This document shows positions 17,055 to 25,079 of a stretch of DNA of 64,000 bases, piece by piece. The notes under the pieces are model-generated. The model did no database searches, had not been told where the DNA came from, and saw nothing but the letters and a program-made list of their open reading frames with translations. Location: the NCBI RefSeq assembly GCF_001570425.1, contig NZ_BCSX01000027.1:1-64000 (forward strand), read 5' to 3'. The stretch's first letter is position 1. Every line of letters begins with the position of its first letter. This DNA comes from Mycolicibacterium brisbanense. GTDB taxonomy: Bacteria > Actinomycetota > Actinomycetes > Mycobacteriales > Mycobacteriaceae. A program made the position numbers and the translations under genes.

Positions 17055-17486
17055 CTAGAGGTCGGCGAGCACCGCTCGCAGCGCGTCGGCCAGCCCTCGG
17101 CGTCCCGGCACGTAGAACGGACCCACGCCGTCGGCCAGCAGTATCCGCAGCCGGGCCACCCCGTGCGCGCGCACCGGCCGCGGGCCTTCCAGCCGCTGCC
17201 GGATCTCCTCGATCTGGTCGACGGCCGACATCACCGCGCCCCTGTGCGTCGGGATCCGCGCCGTGTAGAACACCGGGTCGGCTTCTGCTCGCTGCACCGC
17301 CAGATCCAGGGTTTGTGCGAGTTCGTGGCGGTACCGGTCGGAGGTCAGCCGCTGGACGTGCATGGCCAAGGGGCTCCCCGGCTCGATGATCGCGCCGTCG
17401 ACAAGCTGCTGGTCGTAGTGCCAGGCAAACACCCACGCGGCCAGCCGGGCCAGCGGGGATCCATCGAAGGCGTTGTCGTAAGTCAT
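17055..17486 (-). CDS. Conserved hypothetical protein
   Basis: 143 residues beginning MTYDNAFDGSPLARLAAWVFAW. Mostly alpha-helical with many Arg and Leu, no membrane helix and no recognised motif. I choose the ATG at 17486; 42 residues of in-frame extension upstream would cover the promoter of the divergent CDF gene and read as non-coding. Its stop lies 7 nt from that of the protease gene (convergent). Confidence 0.65.
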   Translation of the reverse strand: MTYDNAFDGSPLARLAAWVFAWHYDQQLVDGAIIEPGSPLAMHVQRLTSDRYRHELAQTLDLAVQRAEADPVFYTARIPTHRGAVMSAVDQIEEIRQRLEGPRPVRAHGVARLRILLADGVGPFYVPGRRGLADALRAVLADL

Positions 17487-17561
17487 CTCGAACGGGACAA
17501 CGGGTGGGCTCGCTGCGCAATTCCGAAAACGCGGCGAAGGTGACACGCTCGCCGGACCGTG

Positions 17562-17604
17562 GCGAACGTGACACTTGCGACATATGCGAGTATGCGCATA
17601 TATT
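17562..17604 (+). promoter_or_regulatory. Promoter and palindromic operator of the CDF transporter gene
   Basis: ATATGCG-N6-CGCATAT (17582-17601) is a perfect 7-bp inverted repeat typical of ArsR/SmtB metal sensors. The -10-like hexamer TATATT (17599-17604) overlaps its right arm and ends 6 nt before the ATG at 17611, which has no ribosome site, so the transcript is probably leaderless. A direct repeat GGCGAANGTGACAC occurs at 17533-17546 and 17561-17574, just upstream. Binding by a sensor is inferred. Confidence 0.6.
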
Positions 17605-17610
17605 GCGTCC

Positions 17611-18507
17611 ATGGGTGCAGGCCACGATCACAGCCATTCGACGGACACGCGCGTCAGCCGGATGGTCATGGCTGCCGCCATCCTGTCGATCTTCTTCGTC
17701 GTCGAACTGGTCACCGCGCTGACCATCAACTCCATCGCGCTGCTCGCCGATGCCGGACACATGCTGACCGACCTGGTCGCGATGTTCATGGGCCTGACCG
17801 CGGTGCTGCTGGCCCGCAAGGGCAGCTCATCGCCGGCCCGCACGTACGGCTGGCACCGCGCCGAGGTGTTCACCGCCGTCGCCAACGCCGTACTGCTGCT
17901 CGGCGTCGCGGGATTCATCCTCTACGAGGCGTTCGAGCGGCTCGGCGACGCACCCGAGATTCCCGGTGTGCCGATGATCGTCGTGGCACTGGTCGGACTG
18001 CTGGCCAACGCGGCCGTGGTGCTGATGCTGCGCTCGCACTCCGAAACCAGCCTTGCGGTCAAGGGTGCGTACATGGAAGTGGTCGCCGACACCGTCGGCA
18101 GCATCGGGGTGCTGATCGCCGGCATCGTCACGGTCACCACCGGATGGCCCTACGCCGACGTGGTGGTCGCGGTGCTGGTGGCGCTGTGGGTGCTGCCCCG
18201 CGCCATCTCCCTGGCCCGTGCCGCCTTGCGCATCCTGAGCGAGTCCTCGCCGCGCCACATCGATGTCGACGAGCTGCGCAGCGCGCTCGGCGGGGTGGCC
18301 GGCGTCACCGGCGTGCACGATCTGCACGTGTGGACGCTGGTGCCCGGCAAGGACATGGTCACCGCACACCTGACCAGCACCGCCGACGCGGCAACCGTGC
18401 TCGACGGCGCCCGCGCGGTGCTCACCGCCCGCGGCCTGGAGCACGCCACGGTGCAGGTGGAGGCGCCAGGCGCGAGCGGGGACTGCCCGTGCGAATCGAC
18501 GTGGTGA
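17611..18507 (+). CDS. Cation diffusion facilitator (zinc-type metal exporter)
   Basis: 298 residues, six-helix CDF protein. The N-terminal GAGHDHSHST gives metal-binding histidines, LLADAGHMLTD (HxxxD class) and the matching helix 5 motif form the transport site, and a C-terminal ferredoxin-like cytoplasmic domain (IDVDELRSAL to HATVQVEA) follows. Exports Zn2+ or a similar divalent ion in exchange for protons. I start at the ATG at 17611 because the preceding in-frame codons lie inside the palindromic operator. An ArsR/SmtB-type operator suggests metal-induced expression; no regulator gene is adjacent. Confidence 0.93.
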   Translation: MGAGHDHSHSTDTRVSRMVMAAAILSIFFVVELVTALTINSIALLADAGHMLTDLVAMFMGLTAVLLARKGSSSPARTYGWHRAEVFTAVANAVLLLGVAGFILYEAFERLGDAPEIPGVPMIVVALVGLLANAAVVLMLRSHSETSLAVKGAYMEVVADTVGSIGVLIAGIVTVTTGWPYADVVVAVLVALWVLPRAISLARAALRILSESSPRHIDVDELRSALGGVAGVTGVHDLHVWTLVPGKDMVTAHLTSTADAATVLDGARAVLTARGLEHATVQVEAPGASGDCPCESTW

Positions 18508-18532
18508 CCACCCAGACGCGACGGCCGGTCAG

Positions 18533-18949
18533 TCAGCCCAGGCCGAGCTCGGCGCGGGCCGACGGATCGCAGTCGTCGAGCAGGTCCAGGCAGCGCTGGA
18601 ACTCGTCGGTCTCGCCGATGTCGTCGGCGGCGCGGGCCAGCGCCGCGACGCACCGCAGGAATCCCTGATTGGGCTCGTGGCTGAACGGCACCGGGCCGAA
18701 GCCCTTCCACCCGTTGCGGCGCAGCTGGTCCAACCCGCGGTGGTAGCCCGTGCGCGCATAGGCGTACGCGGTCACGGCCTTGTCGTCGGCGAGCGCCTCC
18801 TCGGCCAGCACGGCCCACGCGATCGACGCCGAGGGATGCGCCGCGGCCACCACGGCGGGCTTCTCCCCCGCGGCGAGTTCGTCCTCGGCATCGGGGTCGC
18901 CCGGGAGCAACACTGGATCCGGTCCTAGCAGATCACCCATCCGCGTCAT
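18533..18949 (-). CDS. DUF3151 family protein
   Basis: 138 residues, conserved in actinobacteria, function unknown. Recognisable by MGDLLGPDPVLLPGD at the start and by helical repeats (HPSASIAWAVLAEEAL, AYAYARTGYHRGLDQLRR) resembling a small TPR-like fold. ATG at 18949 with a -10-like CACAAT ending 6 nt upstream, so perhaps leaderless. It is divergent from the Rv0361-like gene across 64 bp. Confidence 0.82.
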   Translation of the reverse strand: MTRMGDLLGPDPVLLPGDPDAEDELAAGEKPAVVAAAHPSASIAWAVLAEEALADDKAVTAYAYARTGYHRGLDQLRRNGWKGFGPVPFSHEPNQGFLRCVAALARAADDIGETDEFQRCLDLLDDCDPSARAELGLG

Positions 18950-19013
18950 GGGCCTATTGTGCACCGGCCTATAAGCTCCACCGGTAGCGACGTACGGGAG
19001 GACCGCAACAGGG

Positions 19014-19778
19014 ATGTCGAATCCATCGGAGCCGGACGACGCCGGTAGGCCGGGGCGAGCAGACGACCAGACCGAGCAGATGAGGGTGGACGCCGAGTCC
19101 GAGGCCACCACCGAGATCATCGGCTCCGCGACCGCCATGACAGAAGCGGCGCAGCAGCACGACGAGCGACGCTTCACCGCACCGTCGGGCTTCGACGGTT
19201 CGACGCAGAAGATCGACACCCCGCCGGACCCGGAAACCGAGGTGTTCGCCCCACCGACGGCGAAAGCGGCGGCCCCCCAGATGATTCCGCCGCGCGACGG
19301 CGCGCCCCCACCGCCCGCGCCCGAGGCGCCGTCCCGGCGCAGCTGGGGTTGGGTGATCGCGGTCCTGCTGGTGATCGCCGCGCTGGTGGCCATCGCGATC
19401 CTGGGCACCGTGCTGCTCACCCGAAACTCCACGGCAGCGTCGTCGCAGGAAGACAAGGTGCGGGCCACCATCGAGAACTTCGACACCGCAGTCCAGAGCG
19501 GCGATCTGGCCGCCTTGCGGTCCATCACCTGCGGCAGCACGCGTGAGAACTACGTCAACTACGACCAGCAGGCCTGGGATGAAACCCATGCCCGCGTGGC
19601 CGCGGCCAAGCAGTATCCCGTGGTGTCCAGCGTCGACCAGGTGGTGGTCCACGACGACCACGCCGAGGCCAACGTCACCACCTTCATGGCGTACGCGCCC
19701 CAGACGCGGTCGACTCGCAGCTTCGACCTGCAGTTCCGCGACGATCAGTGGAAGATCTGCCAGGCCCCCACGGGCTAG
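19014..19778 (+). CDS. Membrane-anchored protein with DUF4878-like domain (Rv0361-like)
   Basis: 254 residues: a long disordered, acidic and Pro-rich cytoplasmic segment (1-110), one transmembrane helix (about 115-136, WVIAVLLVIAALVAIAILG), then an extracytoplasmic NTF2/DUF4878-like domain with two cysteines (SITCGST, KICQAP). Paralog in layout of the protein encoded at 5845-6297. Function unknown. Its TAG shares the self-complementary CTAG with the stop of convergent fba. In M. tuberculosis mgtE separates these genes; here it is absent. Confidence 0.82.
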   Translation: MSNPSEPDDAGRPGRADDQTEQMRVDAESEATTEIIGSATAMTEAAQQHDERRFTAPSGFDGSTQKIDTPPDPETEVFAPPTAKAAAPQMIPPRDGAPPPPAPEAPSRRSWGWVIAVLLVIAALVAIAILGTVLLTRNSTAASSQEDKVRATIENFDTAVQSGDLAALRSITCGSTRENYVNYDQQAWDETHARVAAAKQYPVVSSVDQVVVHDDHAEANVTTFMAYAPQTRSTRSFDLQFRDDQWKICQAPTG

Positions 19779-20812
19779 CCTGCCGTCACACTCCGGCCGG
19801 CGCTGTGCAGGTCGTTGCAGGCCTCGGTCACGCGCTCGGTCATGGAGGCCTCGGCCTTCTTGAGGTAGCTGCGCGGGTCGTAGGTCTTCTTGTTGCCGAC
19901 CTCGCCGTCGACCTTGAGCACACCGTCGTAGTTGGTGAACATGTGCGCGGCGATCGGGCGGGTGAAGGCGTACTGCGTATCGGTGTCGACGTTCATCTTG
20001 ACCACGCCGTACTTCAGCGAATCCTCGATCTCCGACTTGAGCGAACCTGAGCCGCCGTGGAACACGAAGTCGAAAGGCTTTGCGTCGCCGGACAATCCGA
20101 GCTTCTGCGCGGCTACCCGCTGCCCCTCGGCCAGCACCTCGGGCTTGAGCACCACATTGCCGGGCTTGTACACGCCGTGCACGTTGCCGAACGTCGCCGC
20201 CAGCAGGTACCGGCCCTTCTCACCGGCACCCAGGGCGTCGATGGTCTTCTCGAAGTCTTCCGGGCTGGTGTAGAGCTTCTCGTTGATCTCGGCTTCGACG
20301 CCGTCCTCCTCGCCGCCGACCACGCCGATCTCCACCTCGAGGATGATCTTCGCGGTCGCCGCGAGCTTGAGCAGGTCCTGGGCGATGGACAGGTTCTCGT
20401 CGATCGGCACGGCCGAGCCGTCCCACATGTGCGACTGGAACAGCGGATTGCGCCCGGCGGCCACCCGCTCGGCCGAGATGGCCAGCAGCGGCCGGACATA
20501 GGTGTCCAGCTTGTCCTTCGGGCAGTGGTCGGTGTGCAGCGCGACCGTGATCGGGTACTTGTCGGCGATCACGTGGGCGAATTCGGCCAGCGCCACCGCG
20601 CCGGTGACCATGTCCTTGACCCCGAGGCCCGAGCCGAACTCCGCGCCGCCGGTGGAGAACTGGATGATGCCGTCACTACCCGCGTCGGCGAAACCCTTGA
20701 TTGCCGCGTTGATGCTCTCCGACCCGACGCAGTTGATCGCAGGGAACGCGAACGAGTGCTCCTTGGCCCGGCCGAGCATCTCGGCGTAGACCTCGGGAGT
20801 GGCGATGGGCAT
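19775..20812 (-). CDS. fba: Fructose-bisphosphate aldolase, class II
   Basis: Zinc-dependent aldolase of glycolysis and gluconeogenesis, splitting fructose 1,6-bisphosphate into two triose phosphates. 345 residues from the ATG at 20812, preceded by AAAGGACA. Zinc and catalytic residues are visible in ALHTDHCP, in TFGNVHGVY and in VFHGGSGS. The in-frame extension upstream of 20812 has no homology. Ortholog of Rv0363c; divergent from the DedA gene. Confidence 0.97.
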   Translation of the reverse strand: MPIATPEVYAEMLGRAKEHSFAFPAINCVGSESINAAIKGFADAGSDGIIQFSTGGAEFGSGLGVKDMVTGAVALAEFAHVIADKYPITVALHTDHCPKDKLDTYVRPLLAISAERVAAGRNPLFQSHMWDGSAVPIDENLSIAQDLLKLAATAKIILEVEIGVVGGEEDGVEAEINEKLYTSPEDFEKTIDALGAGEKGRYLLAATFGNVHGVYKPGNVVLKPEVLAEGQRVAAQKLGLSGDAKPFDFVFHGGSGSLKSEIEDSLKYGVVKMNVDTDTQYAFTRPIAAHMFTNYDGVLKVDGEVGNKKTYDPRSYLKKAEASMTERVTEACNDLHSAGRSVTAG

Positions 20813-20903
20813 GACAGTGTCCTTTCCTGTCCCAGGCTGATGGTTGCGGCGCAGGTTCTCGCAGGTGCGGGGCGGTGACAGGGCGCAGGTACCCTTGGGA
20901 CTC

Positions 20904-21596
20904 GTGATCGCCACCGCCATCCCAGAGGTTACGACCAATCTGGCGCTGATGCCGAATTTCATGGATCCGCTCAACCTCATCGGATACTTCGGCGCGTGGG
21001 CGCTGGTGGGCATCCTGGTCGTGGTGTTCGTCGAGTCCGGAGTCCTGTTCCCGATCCTGCCCGGCGACTCGCTGTTGTTCGTGGCGGGCATGCTCGCGGC
21101 GGGGACCGCGGCGCGGGGAATCGACGCCCAGGCGAACTTCCAGCTGTGGCAGCTGCTGGTGTTCATCCCGTTGGCTGCGATCCTCGGCGGGCAGGTCGGC
21201 TATTTCATCGGGCGCACCATCGGCACGTCGATGTTCAAGCCCGACGCGAAGGTGCTCAAGCAGCGCTACCTCGACGAGGCGCACGCGTTCTTCGAGCAGC
21301 GCGGACCGTTCGCCATCGTGATCGCGCGCTTCGTGCCGATCGTGCGGACCCTGGCCCCGCTGACCGCAGGCGCCGCGAAGATGCGCTATTCGGTGTTCAC
21401 GACCTTCAACGTCCTGGGTGCGGTGGTGTGGGGTGTCGGTCTGATCCTGCTGGGGTACTGGCTGGGCCAGTTCACGATCATCCAGAAGCTGCTGGAACCC
21501 ATTTTCATCGTCATCGTGCTGGCCTCGGTCGCTCCGATGTTCTTCGAATGGCTCAAGCGCCGCCGCGCGGCGAAGGACGCCACCGAGACCTCCTAG
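20904..21596 (+). CDS. DedA family membrane protein (Rv0364-like)
   Basis: 230 residues, polytopic. The family signatures are ESGVLFPILPGDSLLFVAG, GGQVGYFIGRTIG and FVPIVRTLAPLTAGAAKM. DedA proteins act in lipid-carrier recycling and envelope homeostasis; substrate unproven here. The GTG at 20904 (IATAIPEVTTNLALMP follows) is chosen with TACCCT upstream as a possible leaderless -10. It overlaps convergent coxE by 4 bp on CTAG. Confidence 0.88.
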   Translation: MIATAIPEVTTNLALMPNFMDPLNLIGYFGAWALVGILVVVFVESGVLFPILPGDSLLFVAGMLAAGTAARGIDAQANFQLWQLLVFIPLAAILGGQVGYFIGRTIGTSMFKPDAKVLKQRYLDEAHAFFEQRGPFAIVIARFVPIVRTLAPLTAGAAKMRYSVFTTFNVLGAVVWGVGLILLGYWLGQFTIIQKLLEPIFIVIVLASVAPMFFEWLKRRRAAKDATETS

Positions 21597-22780
21597 CTGA
21601 GCACGTCGAACAGTTCCTGCAGCCCGACGAGGCTGTGCGCGGAGAGCACGTGATCGCAGTACGGCAGCGCCGCGGCCATCGCCCCGGCGAGTGGGGCGAA
21701 TCCGGGGGCGGCCGCGCGAGGGTTGAGCCAGATCACCAGATGTGCGCGACGCCGTAGCCGGCTCATGGCGTGGCGCAGCGTGTCCGGCTCGTCGGCGTCC
21801 CAGCCGTCCGAAGCGATCACCACGACAGCACCGCGCAGGGCGTTACCGTGCGGCAGCGTGAGCAGGGCTGCGATCGATCGGCCCACGCGAGTGCCGCCGT
21901 AGCGGTCCATCACCTTGTCGTTGGCTCGGGCCAGCGCGGTCTCGGCCGAGCGGTGCGACAGGGCCGCGGTGAGCCTCGTCAGCGTGGTCGCGAACGCGAA
22001 CACTTCGGGATGCAGCCCGGCGGAGCGCAGTGCCGTCGCCCGCATCAGGTGCAGATAGACGGTGGCGTACGGCTGCATCGAACCGCTGACGTCGCAGACC
22101 AGGACCACCCGGCGCGGCCGCGCCCGCCTACGGGTGCGAGCCACCCGAACCGGCTCCCACCCGGTCGTGCGAGATGCCTTGATGGTCGCGCGCAGATCGA
22201 CGTGCTGACCTGCCGGATGGCGTTGACGACGCAGTGTGCGCCGCTGCGGCCAGTGGGTTTGCGCGCTCTGCAGCCACGCTCCGATGCGACGCAGCTCGTC
22301 GGCGTCGAATTGTTCGAACGGCGTGTCGGCGTGCGCAACGAGCCGGCTCGGCATCAGCTGAGGCAGCGCACTACCCTCGGGCGCGGGCGCCGCCCCGGTG
22401 AACGCGGCCGGCCGTGTGGTCCAGGGCAGCCCGACACCGTCCTCGGCCGCGTTCGGGTCGGCCGTGGATCGCCCGGAGAGAGTCAGCGACGGGTCCAGGG
22501 GGCGTTTCAGGCTCACCGGATCGAGGCCGAGCACGGCGTCGCCGAACACCACATCGAATACCGCATCGAAAGCCGCAAGGTCGTCGACCCGGCTCACCAG
22601 GGTCAGCCGCGCCGCCCAGTACAGCTGGGACCGGTCTGTGGGAGCCAGGATGTGCATCGCCTGCACCAGGCCGGCGGATCCGACGGCCGACACTGCTACT
22701 CCGGCGCCACGCAACCGGTCGACCAGCGCAACCGCGAACGCCGCGAGGTCGACCCCACGCAGGAGGCGCGGAGTCGTCAT
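21593..22780 (-). CDS. coxE: CoxE-like von Willebrand factor A protein
   Basis: 395 residues. Last gene of the CO-dehydrogenase cluster, ortholog of Rv0368c. The C-terminal half is a VWA domain with an intact MIDAS start D230-x-S-x-S234 (DVSGS). CoxE acts with the MoxR-type ATPase CoxD in maturing the copper-molybdenum centre of CoxL, by homology with Oligotropha. Overlaps the coxG gene by 4 nt (ATGA) at its start and shares CTAG with the DedA stop. Confidence 0.9.
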   Translation of the reverse strand: MTTPRLLRGVDLAAFAVALVDRLRGAGVAVSAVGSAGLVQAMHILAPTDRSQLYWAARLTLVSRVDDLAAFDAVFDVVFGDAVLGLDPVSLKRPLDPSLTLSGRSTADPNAAEDGVGLPWTTRPAAFTGAAPAPEGSALPQLMPSRLVAHADTPFEQFDADELRRIGAWLQSAQTHWPQRRTLRRQRHPAGQHVDLRATIKASRTTGWEPVRVARTRRRARPRRVVLVCDVSGSMQPYATVYLHLMRATALRSAGLHPEVFAFATTLTRLTAALSHRSAETALARANDKVMDRYGGTRVGRSIAALLTLPHGNALRGAVVVIASDGWDADEPDTLRHAMSRLRRRAHLVIWLNPRAAAPGFAPLAGAMAAALPYCDHVLSAHSLVGLQELFDVLS

Positions 22781-23409
22781 CGGCGGGCGCGGGCCATCCG
22801 TACACGCCCGATCGTGAACACCACGACAGCCACCAGGAACGCCACCGCGATCCGGGGACCGTACTGCTTCAGGGCGCTGCCACCGGCCAGGTCGAGCAGG
22901 TCGATGGGCTGCAGGTCCGCTGCCGGCGGCGCGGAAGCGACGGGCGCAGTGGCCGCCGCAGGTTGGTCGGCGGCCAGCTTGGCCTCAAGCGACTCGACGA
23001 ACTGGCCCAACAGCTTCTCGGAAACCTGCTGCAACATACCGCTGCCGAACTGCGCGAGCTTCCCCACGACCTTGAGATCGGTGTCGACGGTGACCCGGGT
23101 CGTCTGGCCCGCGTCGTGCAATCGGGCGGTCACCGTGGCGGCAGCGTTGCCGGTGCCGCGGGCTTCCTTGCCCTTGGCGTCGATGACGGCGCGATGCTCG
23201 TCTCGGTTCTGCTCGACGAAGCGCACCTTGCCACTGAACTCACTGGTCACCGGACCCACCTTGACCTTGACCTTGCCCAGTACGTCCTCGCCGTCCTGCC
23301 CGGTCAGCTGTGCGCCCGGCATCAGCGGGACCACCTGGTCGAGATCGGTGAGCAGATCCCACGCGTCCTCTATCGGCACACTGACCGTGAACTCGTTGGC
23401 GATTTTCAT
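22777..23409 (-). CDS. coxG: CoxG-like SRPBCC protein
   Basis: 210 residues: an N-terminal START/SRPBCC domain (about 1-150, MKIANEFTVSVPIEDAWDLL; LMPGAQLTG is a CoxG signature) and a C-terminal hydrophobic helix (about 183-203). CoxG proteins are thought to recruit CO dehydrogenase to the membrane and link it to the respiratory chain. Ortholog of Rv0369c. Start and stop overlap neighbours by 4 nt each. Confidence 0.9.
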   Translation of the reverse strand: MKIANEFTVSVPIEDAWDLLTDLDQVVPLMPGAQLTGQDGEDVLGKVKVKVGPVTSEFSGKVRFVEQNRDEHRAVIDAKGKEARGTGNAAATVTARLHDAGQTTRVTVDTDLKVVGKLAQFGSGMLQQVSEKLLGQFVESLEAKLAADQPAAATAPVASAPPAADLQPIDLLDLAGGSALKQYGPRIAVAFLVAVVVFTIGRVRMARARR

Positions 23410-24293
23410 AGTGCGCTCCCTCTCAATTCCAGCATGGCGTCGTGCAGGATTCGGCTGTCGTCAGGGGTTTTGGCCAGGGCGCCGAGCGTGCCCAGCGCCG
23501 CGGGGTCGACCAGGTCCCCGACCCCCAGTACCACCAGCGCGGCCACCCAGTCGATGGTTTCGGCGATGCCCGGCGGCTTGTCGAGGTCGAGACCGCGTGC
23601 CGCGCCGACGAATTGGGCCGCGCGTTCGATGAGCGCATCGGTCGCGCCGGGTACGGTGCGCCGCACGATCGCGACGGCCGTGAGCCGGTCGGGATATTCG
23701 ATCCAGTGATAGAGGCAGCGCCGACGCAGGGCGTCATGCAGGTCGCGGCTGCGATTGGAGGTCAGCACCACGATCGGCGGCTGCTCGGCGACGAACGTTC
23801 CGAGCTCGGGCACGGTGACCGCGGCCTCGCCGAGGAATTCCAGCAGCAGAGCCTCGAATTCGTCATCGGCACGGTCGATCTCGTCGACGAGCAAAACCGG
23901 CGGGCTCGGCCCGCGGTGCCGGACACTCTGCAGGATGGGCCGGTCGACGAGATACGCCTCGGTGTAGAGGTCGGATTCGCCGACCGTCTGCCCGCCGTGA
24001 GCCTCCGCCAACCGGATCGACAAGAGCTGGCGCTGATAGTTCCAGTCGTAGAGGGCTTCACCGGCCGTCAACCCCTCGTAGCACTGCAGCCGTATCAACG
24101 GGGTATCGAGCACTGCGGCAAGGGTTTTGGCGGCAGTCGTCTTACCGACACCGGGTTCGCCTTCCAACAGCAGCGGCCGGCCCATGGTCACCGCCAGGTA
24201 GATCGCCGTCGCGGTACCCTTGCCGAGCAGGTAGTCGTGGCCGTCGAAGCGTCGCACCACATCGGCGACGCTGCCGAATGGTTCAGTGGCCAT
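23406..24293 (-). CDS. coxD: MoxR-family AAA+ ATPase (CoxD-like)
   Basis: About 295 residues. Walker A GEPGVGKT (45-52), Walker B LLVDEIDRAD, and a sensor segment VLTSNRSRDLHDALRRR. In form I CO dehydrogenase systems CoxD is an ATP-dependent chaperone for assembly of the Mo-S-Cu site. Two ATG codons are possible (24293 and 24299); I choose 24293. The gene overlaps the XdhC gene by 11 nt at its start. Ortholog of Rv0370c. Confidence 0.9.
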   Translation of the reverse strand: MATEPFGSVADVVRRFDGHDYLLGKGTATAIYLAVTMGRPLLLEGEPGVGKTTAAKTLAAVLDTPLIRLQCYEGLTAGEALYDWNYQRQLLSIRLAEAHGGQTVGESDLYTEAYLVDRPILQSVRHRGPSPPVLLVDEIDRADDEFEALLLEFLGEAAVTVPELGTFVAEQPPIVVLTSNRSRDLHDALRRRCLYHWIEYPDRLTAVAIVRRTVPGATDALIERAAQFVGAARGLDLDKPPGIAETIDWVAALVVLGVGDLVDPAALGTLGALAKTPDDSRILHDAMLELRGSAL

Positions 24294-25068
24294 GGGCATC
24301 GCAGTGGTGTTCGACGGACGGCCCGGCGTGGGTATCGTACGAACGTTTCGCGAGGCCACCGACCCGGATGCCCTGGATCACCTCGGCCACGATGGACACC
24401 GCGATCTCGGCCGGAGTCTTCGCGCCGATGGACAGTCCGACCGGGGTGTGGACGCGCGCACGTTCGGCCTGTGCCAGCTGCATGGTGTCCAGGATCGAGG
24501 TGCCCCGTACCCGGCTGGCCACCAGACCGACATAGCGCACCCCGGCATCCAGTGCGGCCCTGACGATCTCGGCTTCGGGGCCGCCGAGGCTCGCGATGAC
24601 AACCGCGGTGGTGTCGCCGAAGTCGGCGTCGTCGACGCCGGCCGGGCGGCGCACGTCGTACCCGAGCACCGCACACAGGTCGGCCACCCGATCGGCTACC
24701 GGTGTGGCACCGACGATCTGCACGAGGGGTGCGGGCACCTCGGGCGCCAGGAAGATCTCCAACGCGCCTCCGGACAGGCACGGGTTGACCACGACGCACG
24801 CGCCCGGCGCCTCGGGGAAATGCACGTCACCGTCCGGCAGCACCCGCAGCAGCACGCTCTGGCCGACCTGCAGGGCCCCCAATGCGGCCTTGCGTACCGA
24901 GTTTTGGGCACACTGACCGCCGACGAACCCCTCGATGGTGCCGTCGGCCAGCAGGATCGCCTCGTCACCGGCGTGGGCCGACGCGGGTGGTTGTGCGCGC
25001 ACCACCGTGGCGTGCACAAACGGGGTTCGGGCCTGTCGCAGTTGCGCGACCCGCTCGGTCAGCGTCAT
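24283..25068 (-). CDS. XdhC/CoxI family Mo-cofactor maturation protein
   Basis: 261 residues: N-terminal XdhC_CoxI domain (RTPFVHATVVRAQPPAS, IEGFVGGQCAQ) and C-terminal Rossmann domain (GLVASRVRG, GLSIGAKTPAEIAVSI). Family members bind and sulfurate the molybdenum cofactor before insertion. ATG at 25068 with GGGAGA upstream. Ortholog of Rv0372c; the MobA-like gene (Rv0371c) that follows it in M. tuberculosis is absent here. Confidence 0.9.
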   Translation of the reverse strand: MTLTERVAQLRQARTPFVHATVVRAQPPASAHAGDEAILLADGTIEGFVGGQCAQNSVRKAALGALQVGQSVLLRVLPDGDVHFPEAPGACVVVNPCLSGGALEIFLAPEVPAPLVQIVGATPVADRVADLCAVLGYDVRRPAGVDDADFGDTTAVVIASLGGPEAEIVRAALDAGVRYVGLVASRVRGTSILDTMQLAQAERARVHTPVGLSIGAKTPAEIAVSIVAEVIQGIRVGGLAKRSYDTHAGPSVEHHCDAHGH

Positions 25069-25079
25069 CCGGTCTCCCT

